Position numbers and translations under genes: made by a program
Part shown: positions 1 through 6,487 of the stretch, one piece after another
Layout of the letters: the number at the start of each line of letters is the position of its first letter
Position numbering within the stretch: the stretch's first letter is position 1
Notes under the pieces: model-generated
Seen by the model: only the letters and a program-made list of their open reading frames with translations
The model's database searches: none
What the model was told of the DNA's origin: nothing
Assembly: GCA_021825465.1 (NCBI GenBank)
Contig: JAKAGX010000004.1
Location: 1 to 28,357, forward strand
Source: a bacterium
Lineage (GTDB): Bacteria > Patescibacteriota > Minisyncoccia > UBA6257 > GWB1-50-10
Length of the DNA: 28,357 bases
Direction: 5' to 3'

Positions 1-216
1 GGGAGCGTAGTCATTCGGATTTTTCCCCTGGTTTTCGTCGAAAAGATCGATCGACGCTTTTGCGAATTCGCGGGCTTTCTGCATCTTGCCCTGGTTTTTG
101 AAGATAACGGCCAAGGCGTAAGCGTGCTCCGCTGCATTGCGGCGGTCGTCGTGCCGGTTGGAGAGTTTCAGCGACCGGAACTGCTTTTCAAGAATTTCCG
201 CATTTGTCTTTTTCAT
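1..216 (-). CDS. Unknown helical protein, C-terminus outside window
   Basis: A minus-strand reading frame begins at ATG 216-214 and stays open for 72 codons to the window edge, so the gene is truncated here. The visible part is charged and helical, with segments such as AAEHAYALAVIFKNQGKMQK and AREFAKASIDLF that resemble a tetratricopeptide-like helical pair; this is only a resemblance. Its ATG overlaps the TGA of ndk as ATGA, so it is translationally coupled to ndk and belongs to the same transcript. A Shine-Dalgarno-like AAAGGAA lies inside the end of ndk. No function is recognised. Confidence 0.7.
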   Translation of the reverse strand, partial: MKKTNAEILEKQFRSLKLSNRHDDRRNAAEHAYALAVIFKNQGKMQKAREFAKASIDLFDENQGKNPNDYAP

Positions 217-854
217 GACTGATTTCCTTTCTTGGTTTGGGTGTATTCTCCGTGGACGAACATGATGCCTTCATCAATCTTCTCCCACTGAACGATTTCA
301 TTATCCTTGAACCAATTCACGATCTCGAGTTTTGCGTCGGCAACGCTCGACGAAGCGTGAACGAGATTCCGCGACGGACTCCCGACGACATTTGCGAGAT
401 CGGCGGAAGAGATCGAAAAATCTCCCCGAATGGTGCCCGGCTCGGCGATGGAAGGGATGGTATAGCCAACTTTCTTCCGTACGGCATTCACGGCATGAAT
501 ACCCTGCAAGATCATGACCATCACGGGTCCCGACATGAGATAATCGTACAGCTGGTTCATGATTTTCTTTCCGATTTCGAGAGGATCAGTGGTCCCCATG
601 ACGTCTTCCACGTCTACGCCGTCCTTCCGGCATCCTTCGGTTGTTTTGATGCCGATACCGCGGAGCCACTCATCGGTTGCGTGAAAATGACCTTTCAGTT
701 TTTCCCTTGTCGCCATTACGAACTTCGCGGCGACGATTTTGAGCCCACATCGTTCGAAACGGGTAATGATTTCACCGGTGAGACCTCTCTGAATGGCATC
801 GGGTTTGATGAGCACGAGCGTGCGCTCGTTCATCATTTTCTGATAATCTTCCAT
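213..854 (-). CDS. ndk: Nucleoside diphosphate kinase, long form
   Basis: Nucleoside diphosphate kinase transfers the gamma phosphate of ATP to other NDPs through a phosphohistidine. The N-terminal TLVLIKPDAIQRG (residues 12-24) and the active-site segment NLVHASSSV (163-171, phosphorylated His166) are diagnostic. The protein is 213 aa against about 140-150 for ordinary bacterial enzymes; the extra length is mainly an insertion of about 50 residues between roughly residues 55 and 105 plus a C-terminal tail. The family's usual NxxHGSDS is NxxHASSS here. The start at 854 is supported by AAAGGA nine bases upstream; the Met pair at residues 7-8 is less well placed. It is divergent from the membrane protein at 942 and coupled to the gene ending at position 1. 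Confidence 0.95.
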   Translation of the reverse strand: MEDYQKMMNERTLVLIKPDAIQRGLTGEIITRFERCGLKIVAAKFVMATREKLKGHFHATDEWLRGIGIKTTEGCRKDGVDVEDVMGTTDPLEIGKKIMNQLYDYLMSGPVMVMILQGIHAVNAVRKKVGYTIPSIAEPGTIRGDFSISSADLANVVGSPSRNLVHASSSVADAKLEIVNWFKDNEIVQWEKIDEGIMFVHGEYTQTKKGNQS

Positions 855-941
855 GTGCTCTTATCCTTTCTGGTTTAGTTGATATAATATTGGGAAGGTT
901 CTGCTTAGCCTGATTCTAATACCGGAAAGGGATTATTGTAA

Positions 942-1415
942 ATGCTGCCCAAAAAACGCCTTACATTCTTCATTTTTGCCTTCGTCGTCTTTTCCCTTAT
1001 GCAATTCGTGGGAGGCGATCTCTTCGATCTCTCAAAGAACTACCAATGCTTCAAGTATTTGGGATGCAACGCCGGCTTTTTCGGCTACGATGCCGTTGTC
1101 CATTTCTTCGCCGGCATCTTGTTCGCTTCGGCGCTCCTGTGGTTCATGGAAGCGCATCCGCGCTTTCACGTATTGCCCGAGGGCTTTTGGAAGAAAGCCT
1201 TCGTCATCGTCGCCATTTGCGTCTTCATAAGCGTTGCATGGGAAGCGTGGGAGTTTGCATACGATCACGTGAGGGTGGACGTTCTCCACGAGAACTTGGT
1301 GCAGGAAAATATGCTCCTGCAGCCGACCAATGCCGACACGATGGGTGATCTGACGTTCGGGTTCGGGGGGAGCGTCACGGGCGTGATCCTTGCCGGGGCC
1401 TTGGGTCTCTTATAG
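942..1415 (+). CDS. Small multi-pass membrane protein, DUF2238/YjdF-like pattern
   Basis: The 157-aa product has four hydrophobic segments (about 9-25, 48-68, 83-100 and 138-156). Between them are conserved-looking polar residues: YDAVVHFFAG (49-58), WEAWEFAYD and DTMGDLTFGFGG. A His after a first membrane-proximal Asp, a WE..E stretch and a C-terminal D..GD before a glycine-rich helix are reminiscent of the DUF2238/YjdF membrane family and of VanZ-like proteins; this is a weak pattern match. The start has AGGGA nine bases upstream. A TATAAT at 883-888 in the divergent gap to ndk is a plausible -10 box, without a clear -35. The gene ends at a bidirectional terminator shared with the convergent gene. 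Confidence 0.75.
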   Translation: MLPKKRLTFFIFAFVVFSLMQFVGGDLFDLSKNYQCFKYLGCNAGFFGYDAVVHFFAGILFASALLWFMEAHPRFHVLPEGFWKKAFVIVAICVFISVAWEAWEFAYDHVRVDVLHENLVQENMLLQPTNADTMGDLTFGFGGSVTGVILAGALGLL

Positions 1416-1435
1416 ACCGCGCCCGAAAAAGGGAA

Positions 1436-1469
1436 AAGGAGCGCAGTGCGCTCCTTGTTCTTTTTATTT
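1436..1469. terminator. Bidirectional intrinsic terminator
   Basis: Arms AAGGAGCGC and GCGCTCCTT (9 bp, loop AGT, 1436-1456) are followed on the plus strand by GTTCTTTTTATTT. On the minus strand they are followed by TTTTCCCTTTTT. The hairpin lies between two convergent genes and can end transcription from both sides. Confidence 0.85.
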
Positions 1470-1904
1470 GACAATGAAAATGGTCGTTCTCCTCACGCCG
1501 AGTGCGATCGCTGAATCGTGGTCGCGCATCCAAACGTCGATGCCTCTCCGGTTTCGCGGATAGGTGCGGTAGTCCTTGCTCATGCGGTCAAGGATGACGA
1601 ACTTTCTGGTCCCGAAGAGATGCGGTATTTGAATGACCGTCCCGAGTTTTCGAAAGTTGCAGGCAACCATGCCGTCGCCGGCAGGAATGCCGCTCGCCGT
1701 GAGTCCCGAATCCGTATAGGCGGTCACCGCTACGTTTTCGACGATCTCGACGTTTTGGCTGCTTCCGATCTTGCCGGTCTTTTGAAGTTCGACGCTTTTG
1801 GTCGGTAAGGGAAGGCGGCTCCCGCACTCTTCGGTGTTGACCGGAAGAGAGAGAACAAGGAGGCCTACCATGATCAATGAAAAAAATATGATTTTTGTTT
1901 TCAA
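1464..1904 (-). CDS. Secreted 3D-domain protein (RlpA/MltA-like beta barrel)
   Basis: The 146-aa product starts with a hydrophobic signal sequence or anchor (residues 5-22). After a linker comes a 3D domain: VTAYTDSGLTASG (60-72), then a KLGTVIQIP strand, VILDRM, and a terminal RRGIDVWM (119-126) with the family's late Asp. The 3D fold is a double-psi beta barrel found in lytic transglycosylase MltA and in resuscitation-type cell-wall proteins, so a role at the cell wall is likely, but the exact reaction is not shown. The start is TTG at 1904, chosen because AAAGGAG lies eight bases upstream. A strong promoter precedes it. Confidence 0.85.
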   Translation of the reverse strand: MKTKIIFFSLIMVGLLVLSLPVNTEECGSRLPLPTKSVELQKTGKIGSSQNVEIVENVAVTAYTDSGLTASGIPAGDGMVACNFRKLGTVIQIPHLFGTRKFVILDRMSKDYRTYPRNRRGIDVWMRDHDSAIALGVRRTTIFIVK

Positions 1905-1964
1905 GAATGCTTCTCCTTTATGTGGTTGTAAAAAATACTGCTTTCAGCCCTGTTAAGGATTGTC

Positions 1965-1993
1965 ATAATATAACGTTTTAAAAATTTTGTCAA
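1965..1993 (-). promoter_or_regulatory. Sigma-70-type promoter of the 3D-domain gene
   Basis: On the minus strand TTGACA (1988-1993) and TATTAT (1965-1970) are separated by 17 bases. The predicted start near 1958 gives a leader of about 50 bases with a good ribosome binding site. The divergent gene at 2062 has TATAAT at 2021-2026 in the same gap. Confidence 0.8.
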
Positions 1994-2061
1994 ATGGATC
2001 ATTTTTTTCTCAGAGATTTGTATAATAAAGGAAAGGTCGCAAATCGTATTTCATTGCACAT

Positions 2062-2439
2062 ATGGATATTTCTCTCGTGCTTGCGAGGATTGTGGGCATC
2101 TTGTTCCTCATTCTCGGCATCTCCCTTTTCAATCGGAAGACCGTGACGGTTCTTCTTGATGAAATGGAACGGCAAAAGGGGTTTTCATGGCTCGGCGGCT
2201 TCATTGCCGCGGTCTTCGGTGCGGTCATCGTGTCGCTCGGCGGCTTTTGGTTTTCGGACTGGCGGATCGTCATTTCGGTCATTGGCTGGCTGTCGCTTTT
2301 GAAGGGGTTCTTCATTCTCGTTTTCCCCGAATCCACCATCTCGCTCTACCGCGAGTTCAAGGCGAAGTGTTCGACGATCGGCGGCATTATTATGGTCGTT
2401 ATCGGCCTTTTCCTCTGCTACGCCGGCTTTTTCGCATAA
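2062..2439 (+). CDS. Small four-helix membrane protein
   Basis: The product is 125 aa with four hydrophobic helices (about 5-23, 43-62, 69-88 and 103-123) joined by short charged loops such as NRKTVTVLLDEMERQKG. No enzymatic motif is visible and I do not recognise the family; small DUF2065-like membrane proteins have a similar look. The start at 2062 has no clear Shine-Dalgarno site (AAAGGAAAGG at 2027-2036 is too far away), but a TATAAT at 2021-2026 would give a leader of about 30 bases. A GC-rich hairpin follows the stop. Confidence 0.75.
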   Translation: MDISLVLARIVGILFLILGISLFNRKTVTVLLDEMERQKGFSWLGGFIAAVFGAVIVSLGGFWFSDWRIVISVIGWLSLLKGFFILVFPESTISLYREFKAKCSTIGGIIMVVIGLFLCYAGFFA

Positions 2440-2453
2440 GAAGGGAATTTACA

Positions 2454-2482
2454 CCTCCGGGGTACCAAGGGCGCCCCGGAGG
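2454..2482. repeat. GC-rich hairpin, short-family copy 1
   Basis: Arms CCTCCGGGG (2454-2462) and CCCCGGAGG (2474-2482) form a perfect 9-bp stem. The tail is CGGGTTGTTTGT, so it may also act as a weak terminator for the preceding gene. The same hairpin type recurs at 9736-9766 and, more degenerate, at 3659-3691. Confidence 0.75.
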
Positions 2483-2493
2483 CGGGTTGTTTG

Positions 2494-2502
2494 TGCTAAA
2501 AT
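2494..2502 (+). promoter_or_regulatory. Extended -10 box of the MazG-like pair
   Basis: TGC-TAAAAT is an extended -10 element nine bases before ATG 2512. The predicted transcription start lies about three bases before the start codon, and no Shine-Dalgarno site is present, so the mRNA should be nearly leaderless. Confidence 0.65.
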
Positions 2503-2511
2503 TCAAGTATT

Positions 2512-2859
2512 ATGTCGGACATCAAGAAACTGACGGACGAGATCCTGAAATTCAGGGAGCGGAGGAATTGGAAGCAATTCCACAACCCGAAGGATCTGGC
2601 CATTTCATTGTCCCTTGAGGCGTCGGAGGTTTTGGAGCACTTTCAGTGGAAGAACGGGGAAGAGATGGAAAACTATTCAAAGGCGAACAAGGAGCACATC
2701 GGCGAAGAGCTGATGGACGTTCTCTATTGGACGCTTCTCTTGAGCTACGATCTCGGCATCGATGTTACAAAGGCGTTCATGGCGAAAATGAGGAAGAACG
2801 ACAAGAAGTACCCGGTGAAAAAATCGAAGGGGAGTCATAAAAAATACACGGAGCTTTGA
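2512..2859 (+). CDS. MazG-like NTP pyrophosphohydrolase
   Basis: This 115-aa protein matches the single-domain all-alpha NTP pyrophosphohydrolases (MazG/dCTPase type), which cleave (d)NTPs to NMP and pyrophosphate and help clean the nucleotide pool. The four-helix metal site is visible as E36-x-x-E39 in SLEASEVLEHFQW and E66-x-x-D69 in EELMDVLYW. The W20-K-x-F-H-N segment before the first acidic pair is typical of the dCTPase/iMazG group. Length fits a single-domain member. It starts a two-gene operon with a second, shorter relative four bases downstream, and its promoter box is very close to the start codon. Confidence 0.9.
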   Translation: MSDIKKLTDEILKFRERRNWKQFHNPKDLAISLSLEASEVLEHFQWKNGEEMENYSKANKEHIGEELMDVLYWTLLLSYDLGIDVTKAFMAKMRKNDKKYPVKKSKGSHKKYTEL

Positions 2860-2863
2860 TCTT

Positions 2864-3106
2864 ATGAACGCATCTCCTAAAGAAGGACAGCCGCGCAATC
2901 CCAAAGACATCCTCCAGAGCATCGTGGGGGAGATCGGCGAGCTCAAGAATGCCGTGAAGCTGGAAGAAGATATGGAGATCTTGAAAGAGGATCTCGAGGA
3001 CAACATCAATGACGTCTACTGGCTTGCTGCGCTCTTTGCGAACGGGAATGGCATCGTTTTCGAAGAAGTGATCGCGAAGATCGAAGAAATGAAAAAGAAG
3101 TCCTAA
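2864..3106 (+). CDS. Truncated MazG-like protein, probably degenerate site
   Basis: The 80-aa product resembles the C-terminal two thirds of a MazG-like domain: E23-x-x-E26 in VGEIGELKNA, then DNINDVYWLAALFANGNGI (46-64), which matches the usual DVLxWLxxLANxxGI helix. It lacks the first helix. When D50 is aligned with D69 of the upstream paralogue, the partner acid E66 becomes Asn47. It may therefore be inactive alone, serve as a partner subunit, or use neighbouring E45/D46. The start is four bases after the upstream stop, with GGAG ten bases before the ATG. The operon ends at a tandem terminator. Confidence 0.75.
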   Translation: MNASPKEGQPRNPKDILQSIVGEIGELKNAVKLEEDMEILKEDLEDNINDVYWLAALFANGNGIVFEEVIAKIEEMKKKS

Positions 3107-3114
3107 ACGAATAA

Positions 3115-3184
3115 GTCGCGCTCTCATGAAGCGCGACCTCGTATTTTTTAAGTCACGCTTTCGTAGAGCGCGACCCTGTTTTTT
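3115..3184 (+). terminator. Tandem pair of terminator hairpins
   Basis: Hairpin 1 has arms GTCGCGCT (3115-3122) and AGCGCGAC (3130-3137) followed by TATTTTTT. Hairpin 2 has arms GTCACGCT (3152-3159) and AGCGCGAC (3167-3174) with one mismatch, followed by GTTTTTTCTTT. The two units are near-copies of each other. The second overlaps the last codons of the convergent minus-strand gene. Confidence 0.8.
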
Positions 3185-3587
3185 CTTTCCAGAACTCTTT
3201 CCGGTTTTGTCGTTTCGTCCAATATCCGTACTCCCGGACTTCTTTTAGTTTTATTTCGAAACCTATCTCTCGAAGACCGTCGAAAAAGGTTCGGAGATCT
3301 TGAATGATGGCAAGTTCTTCTTTGTAGAGCTCCCGCCGTTTACTGAGAGCGTCTAGGAAGGTTATAAATGTTTCGATCTTTGCCCGTGTTTCCCGCGAAA
3401 GATGCATCTTACCGGTAAGAATGAATGCCGCTGTCTGGCGTTCACTCTTATCCCCCCTGCGAACTGCAATGAAAAAGCACTTCGCCTCCGCAAGAACATT
3501 TCGTTTCAATTCACCCTCTCCGTGGAGGATGTACTTCATATCGAGAGCCATGTTTCGATAATGGCTCGGTGACAACCCTATGCCCAT
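3153..3587 (-). CDS. Unknown helical protein
   Basis: The product is 144 aa, charged and mostly helical, with no signal sequence or membrane segment. Visible features are an N-terminal SPSHYRNMALDMKYIL stretch, a basic FIAVRRGDKSERQTAAF segment (39-55), a central helix rich in Arg/Glu and a C-terminus ending in a run of Lys/Arg/Ser/Thr. The start at 3587 has AGGAG five bases upstream. The last codons, coding GSRSTKA, are formed by the second hairpin of the tandem terminator, so the original C-terminus may have been altered by that repeat. I do not recognise the family. Confidence 0.7.
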   Translation of the reverse strand: MGIGLSPSHYRNMALDMKYILHGEGELKRNVLAEAKCFFIAVRRGDKSERQTAAFILTGKMHLSRETRAKIETFITFLDALSKRRELYKEELAIIQDLRTFFDGLREIGFEIKLKEVREYGYWTKRQNRKEFWKEKTGSRSTKA

Positions 3588-3658
3588 ATGTACTCCTATA
3601 TTTGTTTATGTACTGTAGAAATAGTTGTATCACTTTTTCCGTTTTCTTGTCCAGCTTT

Positions 3659-3691
3659 GCGGGCGGGGCACCCACGAGGCGCCCGGCCCGC
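3659..3691. repeat. GC-rich hairpin, short-family copy 3 (degenerate)
   Basis: GCGGGC (3659-3664) pairs with GCCCGC (3686-3691), and GGGC with GCCC inside. The core GGGGCACC...GGCGCCC resembles the hairpins at 2454 and 9736. A TTTT follows, but no plus-strand gene ends here: it sits between divergent genes, so a terminator role is not obvious. Confidence 0.55.
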
Positions 3692-3714
3692 TTTTGTCGG
3701 TTTCAGGAAGGTAA

Positions 3715-3743
3715 TTGACTGATGTATAAAAAGATGTTATATT
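3715..3743 (+). promoter_or_regulatory. Sigma-70-type promoter of the membrane protein at 3774
   Basis: TTGACT (3715-3720), 17-base spacer, TATATT (3738-3743). The predicted start near 3750 leaves a leader of about 24 bases with GGAGG at 3762-3766. Confidence 0.8.
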
Positions 3744-3773
3744 ATTCACATCTTTGAAAATTGGAGGTTATGG

Positions 3774-4448
3774 ATGAAAAGCACGAATGAAAAAGAAGGC
3801 AGGGCGAAAATATTCAGGAAGAAGATCAGGCACGAGAAGCCGGCGGAGCGGTTCAGAAAAAGGGTGGAGCTGGGAATAAAGATTTTTCTCATGCTCATCT
3901 GGCCGGTCGTTGTCGGCATCGCTGTAACGTACGGCTGGTACGCGATCTTCTATCGGAATGAGATACACTTTGCCGCGGAGGCGGAAGGCGTCGTGACGAC
4001 CGCATGGCTCTCGATGTTCGGCATCTGGTACAGCTTGCTCGCAACGGTTGCCATGAATACCGTTTGGAGCGAGTACAAGCAGCTCCGGGCGGCGGTAAAA
4101 AGGCACGACAAAGATCTTTTTATGGACCTGCGCGACGAGGATCTCTCGCCCTTGGTCTATGTCCTGATCGTTGTCCTGTCGCTCACGGTGCTCTTCGGGT
4201 TCCTCATCATCGAGTACCCGAGCGTCCTTGCCGGGGCGGTGATCGTATACGTGGTCGTCTTTGTCTTGACGCTCATGCTCGTCGTCATCGTCGAGATGGA
4301 CGATCCTTGCTCCGGATTATGGTACATTCGCCACATTCCCGAGGATTGGCTGCAAGAAAATCCGAAGGAATACCGGCGGCAGAGGACCGAACGGATGAAA
4401 GGCGGCAATCACAGCGATCATCACCACCCGGTGATGCTCCAGCAGTGA
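3774..4448 (+). CDS. Four-helix membrane protein, unknown family
   Basis: The 224-aa product has a basic N-terminal tail (1-33), four hydrophobic helices (about 34-57, 75-95, 126-147 and 150-172) and a soluble C-terminus ending in a His-rich GNHSDHHHP stretch. The middle loop VWSEYKQLRAAVKRHDK and the paired-helix arrangement resemble bestrophin-like DUF4239 proteins, but I cannot confirm this. The His cluster could bind metal, which would fit the metal-responsive operon that follows, though it may be chance. GGAGG lies seven bases before the ATG, and a strong promoter precedes it. Confidence 0.75.
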   Translation: MKSTNEKEGRAKIFRKKIRHEKPAERFRKRVELGIKIFLMLIWPVVVGIAVTYGWYAIFYRNEIHFAAEAEGVVTTAWLSMFGIWYSLLATVAMNTVWSEYKQLRAAVKRHDKDLFMDLRDEDLSPLVYVLIVVLSLTVLFGFLIIEYPSVLAGAVIVYVVVFVLTLMLVVIVEMDDPCSGLWYIRHIPEDWLQENPKEYRRQRTERMKGGNHSDHHHPVMLQQ

Positions 4449-4515
4449 GAAATAGTTCAAGGGAGGCATGTATGTCTCCCTTGCTTGTTTTTGGTTATTC
4501 CTCAAAAGCCGGCAT

Positions 4516-4562
4516 TTGACTTTCTGCGCCGGCGGGATACTATATGAATATGCGTTCATATA
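4516..4562 (+). promoter_or_regulatory. Promoter and ArsR-type operator
   Basis: TTGACT (4516-4521), 16 bases, TACTAT (4538-4543). The -10 box, predicted start (about 4550) and start codon are covered by a perfect inverted repeat: TATATGAA (4541-4548), six bases, TTCATATA (4555-4562). This matches the operator style of SmtB/ArsR repressors (TGAA..TTCA core), so autorepression by the gene it precedes is very likely. Confidence 0.85.
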
Positions 4563-4879
4563 TAAAGGAGAGTGGGTGCTCCTGCAAGGTCCCGGAACTC
4601 TCCCGCAAAGATTTTTCGCCGGATGCGGAGTACTTCAAGAAGCTCAAGGTCATTGCCGTGCCCTCGAAGCTTGCCGTTCTTTTCACGCTTTTTAAATCTC
4701 CCCACTGCGTCTGCGACCTCGAGAAGCACACGGGCCTTTCCCAGACGCTCATTTCGCACCATCTGGCAGCTTTCGCGAAGCAGAAGCTCGCCATGGGCGA
4801 ACGGAAGGGGACGTTCATCGAATACCATTTGACCAACAAAGGCCGGAAGCTCGTCATGAGTGCAAAACAATTGCTCTAA
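4550..4879 (+). CDS. ArsR/SmtB-family metal(loid)-sensing repressor
   Basis: A 109-aa winged-helix repressor. The recognition region is DLEKHTGLSQTLISHHLAAF, and two cysteine pairs are visible: C10-S-C12 near the N-terminus and C53-V-C55 in the PHCVCDL helix. CVCDL is the inducer-binding motif of ArsR/CadC proteins; the extra N-terminal cysteines are more like CadC, so As(III)/Sb(III) or a soft metal such as Cd(II)/Pb(II) is the likely ligand. An upstream ATG at 4544 is in frame, but the -10 box places the transcript start at about 4550, which makes the second ATG a leaderless start. It leads an operon with a thioredoxin-like protein and a permease. Confidence 0.9.
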   Translation: MRSYIKESGCSCKVPELSRKDFSPDAEYFKKLKVIAVPSKLAVLFTLFKSPHCVCDLEKHTGLSQTLISHHLAAFAKQKLAMGERKGTFIEYHLTNKGRKLVMSAKQLL

Positions 4880-4882
4880 GCC

Positions 4883-5125
4883 ATGACCATTCAAGTTTTG
4901 GGATCGGGATGTCCGACCTGCGAAAAGCTCTTCAAGCTCACGAAGCAGGCGGTCGAGGAACTGAAACTCGAGACGGAGGTCGAGTATGTGACGGACGTCC
5001 AAAAGATCGTCGCGATGGGCCTCATGCAAAGCCCCGTCCTTGCGGTCGACGGCAAGCCGGCCCTCGTGGGCTTCGTCCCCGACGTCAAGGGGGTGAAAGA
5101 GGCGATCATCAAAAGCATCGCATAA
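4883..5125 (+). CDS. Mini-thioredoxin (redox-active disulfide protein)
   Basis: This 80-aa protein is a small thioredoxin-fold member of the TM0996/MTH895 type. The active site is C10-P-T-C13 in GSGCPTCEKL, and the cis-Pro region is seen as QSPVLAVDGK (49-58). Such proteins commonly sit between an ArsR regulator and a DUF318/ArsP permease and are thought to keep thiol chemistry going for metalloid handling. The gene starts four bases after the arsR-like stop, and the linker TAAGCCATG is identical to the one before the next gene. No clear Shine-Dalgarno site is present, so translation is probably coupled. Confidence 0.9.
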   Translation: MTIQVLGSGCPTCEKLFKLTKQAVEELKLETEVEYVTDVQKIVAMGLMQSPVLAVDGKPALVGFVPDVKGVKEAIIKSIA

Positions 5126-5128
5126 GCC

Positions 5129-6040
5129 ATGTTTTTTCCGAACACGCACCTCGGCTCGGCGCTCGATTTTTTTGTCTACGACACCGCGAAGATCTTCATT
5201 CTCCTTGCGGTCATCATCTTCGCGGTTTCTTTCATTCGTTCCTTCCTGCCGGCCGAGCGGGTGCGGGCGATCCTTTCGAGGAAGCATACATTCATCGGTA
5301 ACGTTCTTGCTTCGCTCCTCGGCATCGTGACTCCCTTTTGCTCCTGCAGCGCGATCCCGCTCTTCTTGGGATTCATCGAGGCAGGCGTGCCCTTGGGTGT
5401 GACCTTTTCGTTCCTCGTCGCCTCGCCCATGGTGAACGAAGTCGCGCTCGTGATGCTTCTCGGTCTTTTTGGCTGGAGCATTGCGCTCATCTACATCGGG
5501 AGCGGCCTTGTGATAGCCATGGTCTCGGGAGCCGCGATCGGCAAGCTCAAGGTGGAAAATCTGGTGGAACCCTTCGTGTACGAACGGAGCATCAGTGTGA
5601 ACGCCGATCTGCCGCGCCTCTCCGGAAGGGAGCGGATCGCCTACGCGCGCGGCTATGTCACGGATATTCTGAAGAAAGTGTGGCTTTATGTCATGGTCGG
5701 CGTCGGCGTCGGCGCATGGATCCACGGCTATGTGCCGATGGATTTCCTCGCGCGGTATGCCGGCAATGGGGCGTGGTACGGAGTGCCCCTCGCGGTTTTG
5801 ATCGGCATCCCGCTCTATTCCAACGCCGCGGGCGTGATCCCGCTCGTTGCGGCCTTGACCGAAAAAGGCGTCTCAATGGGGACGACCTTGGCCTTCATGA
5901 TGTCCGTCACGGCGCTCTCGCTTCCGGAATTCATGATCCTGAAGAGGGTGATGAAGCCGAAGCTCATCCTCATCTTTGCCGGCGTCGTGGGACTTGGCAT
6001 CATCCTGACCGGCTACCTCTTCAACGCCATTTTGGGGTAG
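5129..6040 (+). CDS. ArsP/YraQ-type permease (DUF318)
   Basis: The 303-aa membrane protein belongs to the Permease_2 (DUF318) family. Two inverted halves can be seen, the first with TPFCSCSAIPLFLGF (residues 68-82) and EAGVPLG, the second with GIPLYSNAAGVIPLV; both patterns are typical of the family. About eight hydrophobic helices are present, with a cytoplasmic loop around 145-180. ArsP relatives export trivalent organoarsenicals. The CSCS motif in a membrane helix and the ArsR plus mini-thioredoxin context support metalloid or thiol-reactive toxin efflux; the actual substrate is not known. It is the last gene of the operon. Confidence 0.9.
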   Translation: MFFPNTHLGSALDFFVYDTAKIFILLAVIIFAVSFIRSFLPAERVRAILSRKHTFIGNVLASLLGIVTPFCSCSAIPLFLGFIEAGVPLGVTFSFLVASPMVNEVALVMLLGLFGWSIALIYIGSGLVIAMVSGAAIGKLKVENLVEPFVYERSISVNADLPRLSGRERIAYARGYVTDILKKVWLYVMVGVGVGAWIHGYVPMDFLARYAGNGAWYGVPLAVLIGIPLYSNAAGVIPLVAALTEKGVSMGTTLAFMMSVTALSLPEFMILKRVMKPKLILIFAGVVGLGIILTGYLFNAILG

Positions 6041-6086
6041 TGTGCCTCCCGGTGCGAAGCCCCCCAGTATTTTTTGCCGGCGGCCA

Positions 6087-6116
6087 TTGACATAATGATG
6101 AAAAATATGTCAAAAT
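6087..6116 (+). promoter_or_regulatory. Probable promoter of the gene at 6166
   Basis: TTGACA (6087-6092) is followed after 18 bases by a weak -10, CAAAAT (6111-6116). The leader would be about 43 bases and carries GGAGG just before the start codon. Confidence 0.45.
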
Positions 6117-6165
6117 AGGCGGCAGCAAGAGCAAATTTATTTTTTTCACTCATTTCGGAGGCAAT

Positions 6166-6414
6166 ATGAGAGGTAAGAGGCTTCAAGAAGTTTTGGGGCA
6201 TATTGAAAAAGCAAACCGGTTGCGAAGGATATCCGTCGTCCTCTTCGCGATCTGCGCGGTGATCGTCCTCGTGATGGTCGTGGCAAGGTCGTTGACGTTC
6301 GACGTCAGGATCTTCGGTCTCGTGATCGCATTCTGGTTTTTTACGTTCGGAGTGATCGCCCGGGTTTCAGCGAGCCGGGAGGACAAAGAATTCTTTAACG
6401 AATTCGAGGGTTAA
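6166..6414 (+). CDS. Small two-helix membrane protein
   Basis: The 82-aa product has a basic, helical N-terminus (1-22), two transmembrane helices (about 23-41 and 47-66) and an acidic cytoplasmic tail ending EDKEFFNEFEG. No family is recognised. GGAGG lies four bases before the ATG. A terminator within a 52-bp repeat follows directly after the stop. Confidence 0.75.
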   Translation: MRGKRLQEVLGHIEKANRLRRISVVLFAICAVIVLVMVVARSLTFDVRIFGLVIAFWFFTFGVIARVSASREDKEFFNEFEG

Positions 6415-6466
6415 AAGGAGGTGAAACAAACAGGGCATGTCTTTATGGCTGCCCTTTTTCCCTTTT
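6415..6466 (+). repeat. 52-bp direct repeat, copy 1 (contains a terminator)
   Basis: This stretch is identical over 52 bases to 8326-8377. It begins with a strong Shine-Dalgarno-like AAGGAGGTG and holds a hairpin AGGGCA (6432-6437) / TGCCCT (6450-6455) followed by TTTTCCCTTTT, so it should end transcription from the gene at 6166. An ATG at 6437 opens a short reading frame (MSLWLPFFPF) inside the hairpin. That frame happens to be in phase with the DUF2207 gene. Confidence 0.9.
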
Positions 6467-6467
6467 A

Positions 6468-6476
6468 TGCTAAAAT
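6468..6476 (+). promoter_or_regulatory. Extended -10 box of the DUF2207 gene
   Basis: TGC-TAAAAT lies eleven bases before ATG 6488, giving a predicted leader of about five bases. It shows that the in-frame ATG at 6437 lies upstream of the transcription start. Confidence 0.6.
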
Positions 6477-6487
6477 TTGAGGGAATC

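Noticed and set aside
4556..5725. 389-codon minus-strand open frame across the ArsR operon
   Set aside because: Lies antisense to three clearly recognised genes; composition (Asp/His/Arg-rich) is that of a shadow frame in GC-rich coding DNA.
6437..6487. Longer N-terminus for the DUF2207 protein (MSLWLPFFPF...)
   Set aside because: These codons belong to the terminator-bearing 52-bp repeat, and a -10 box lies between them and ATG 6488.
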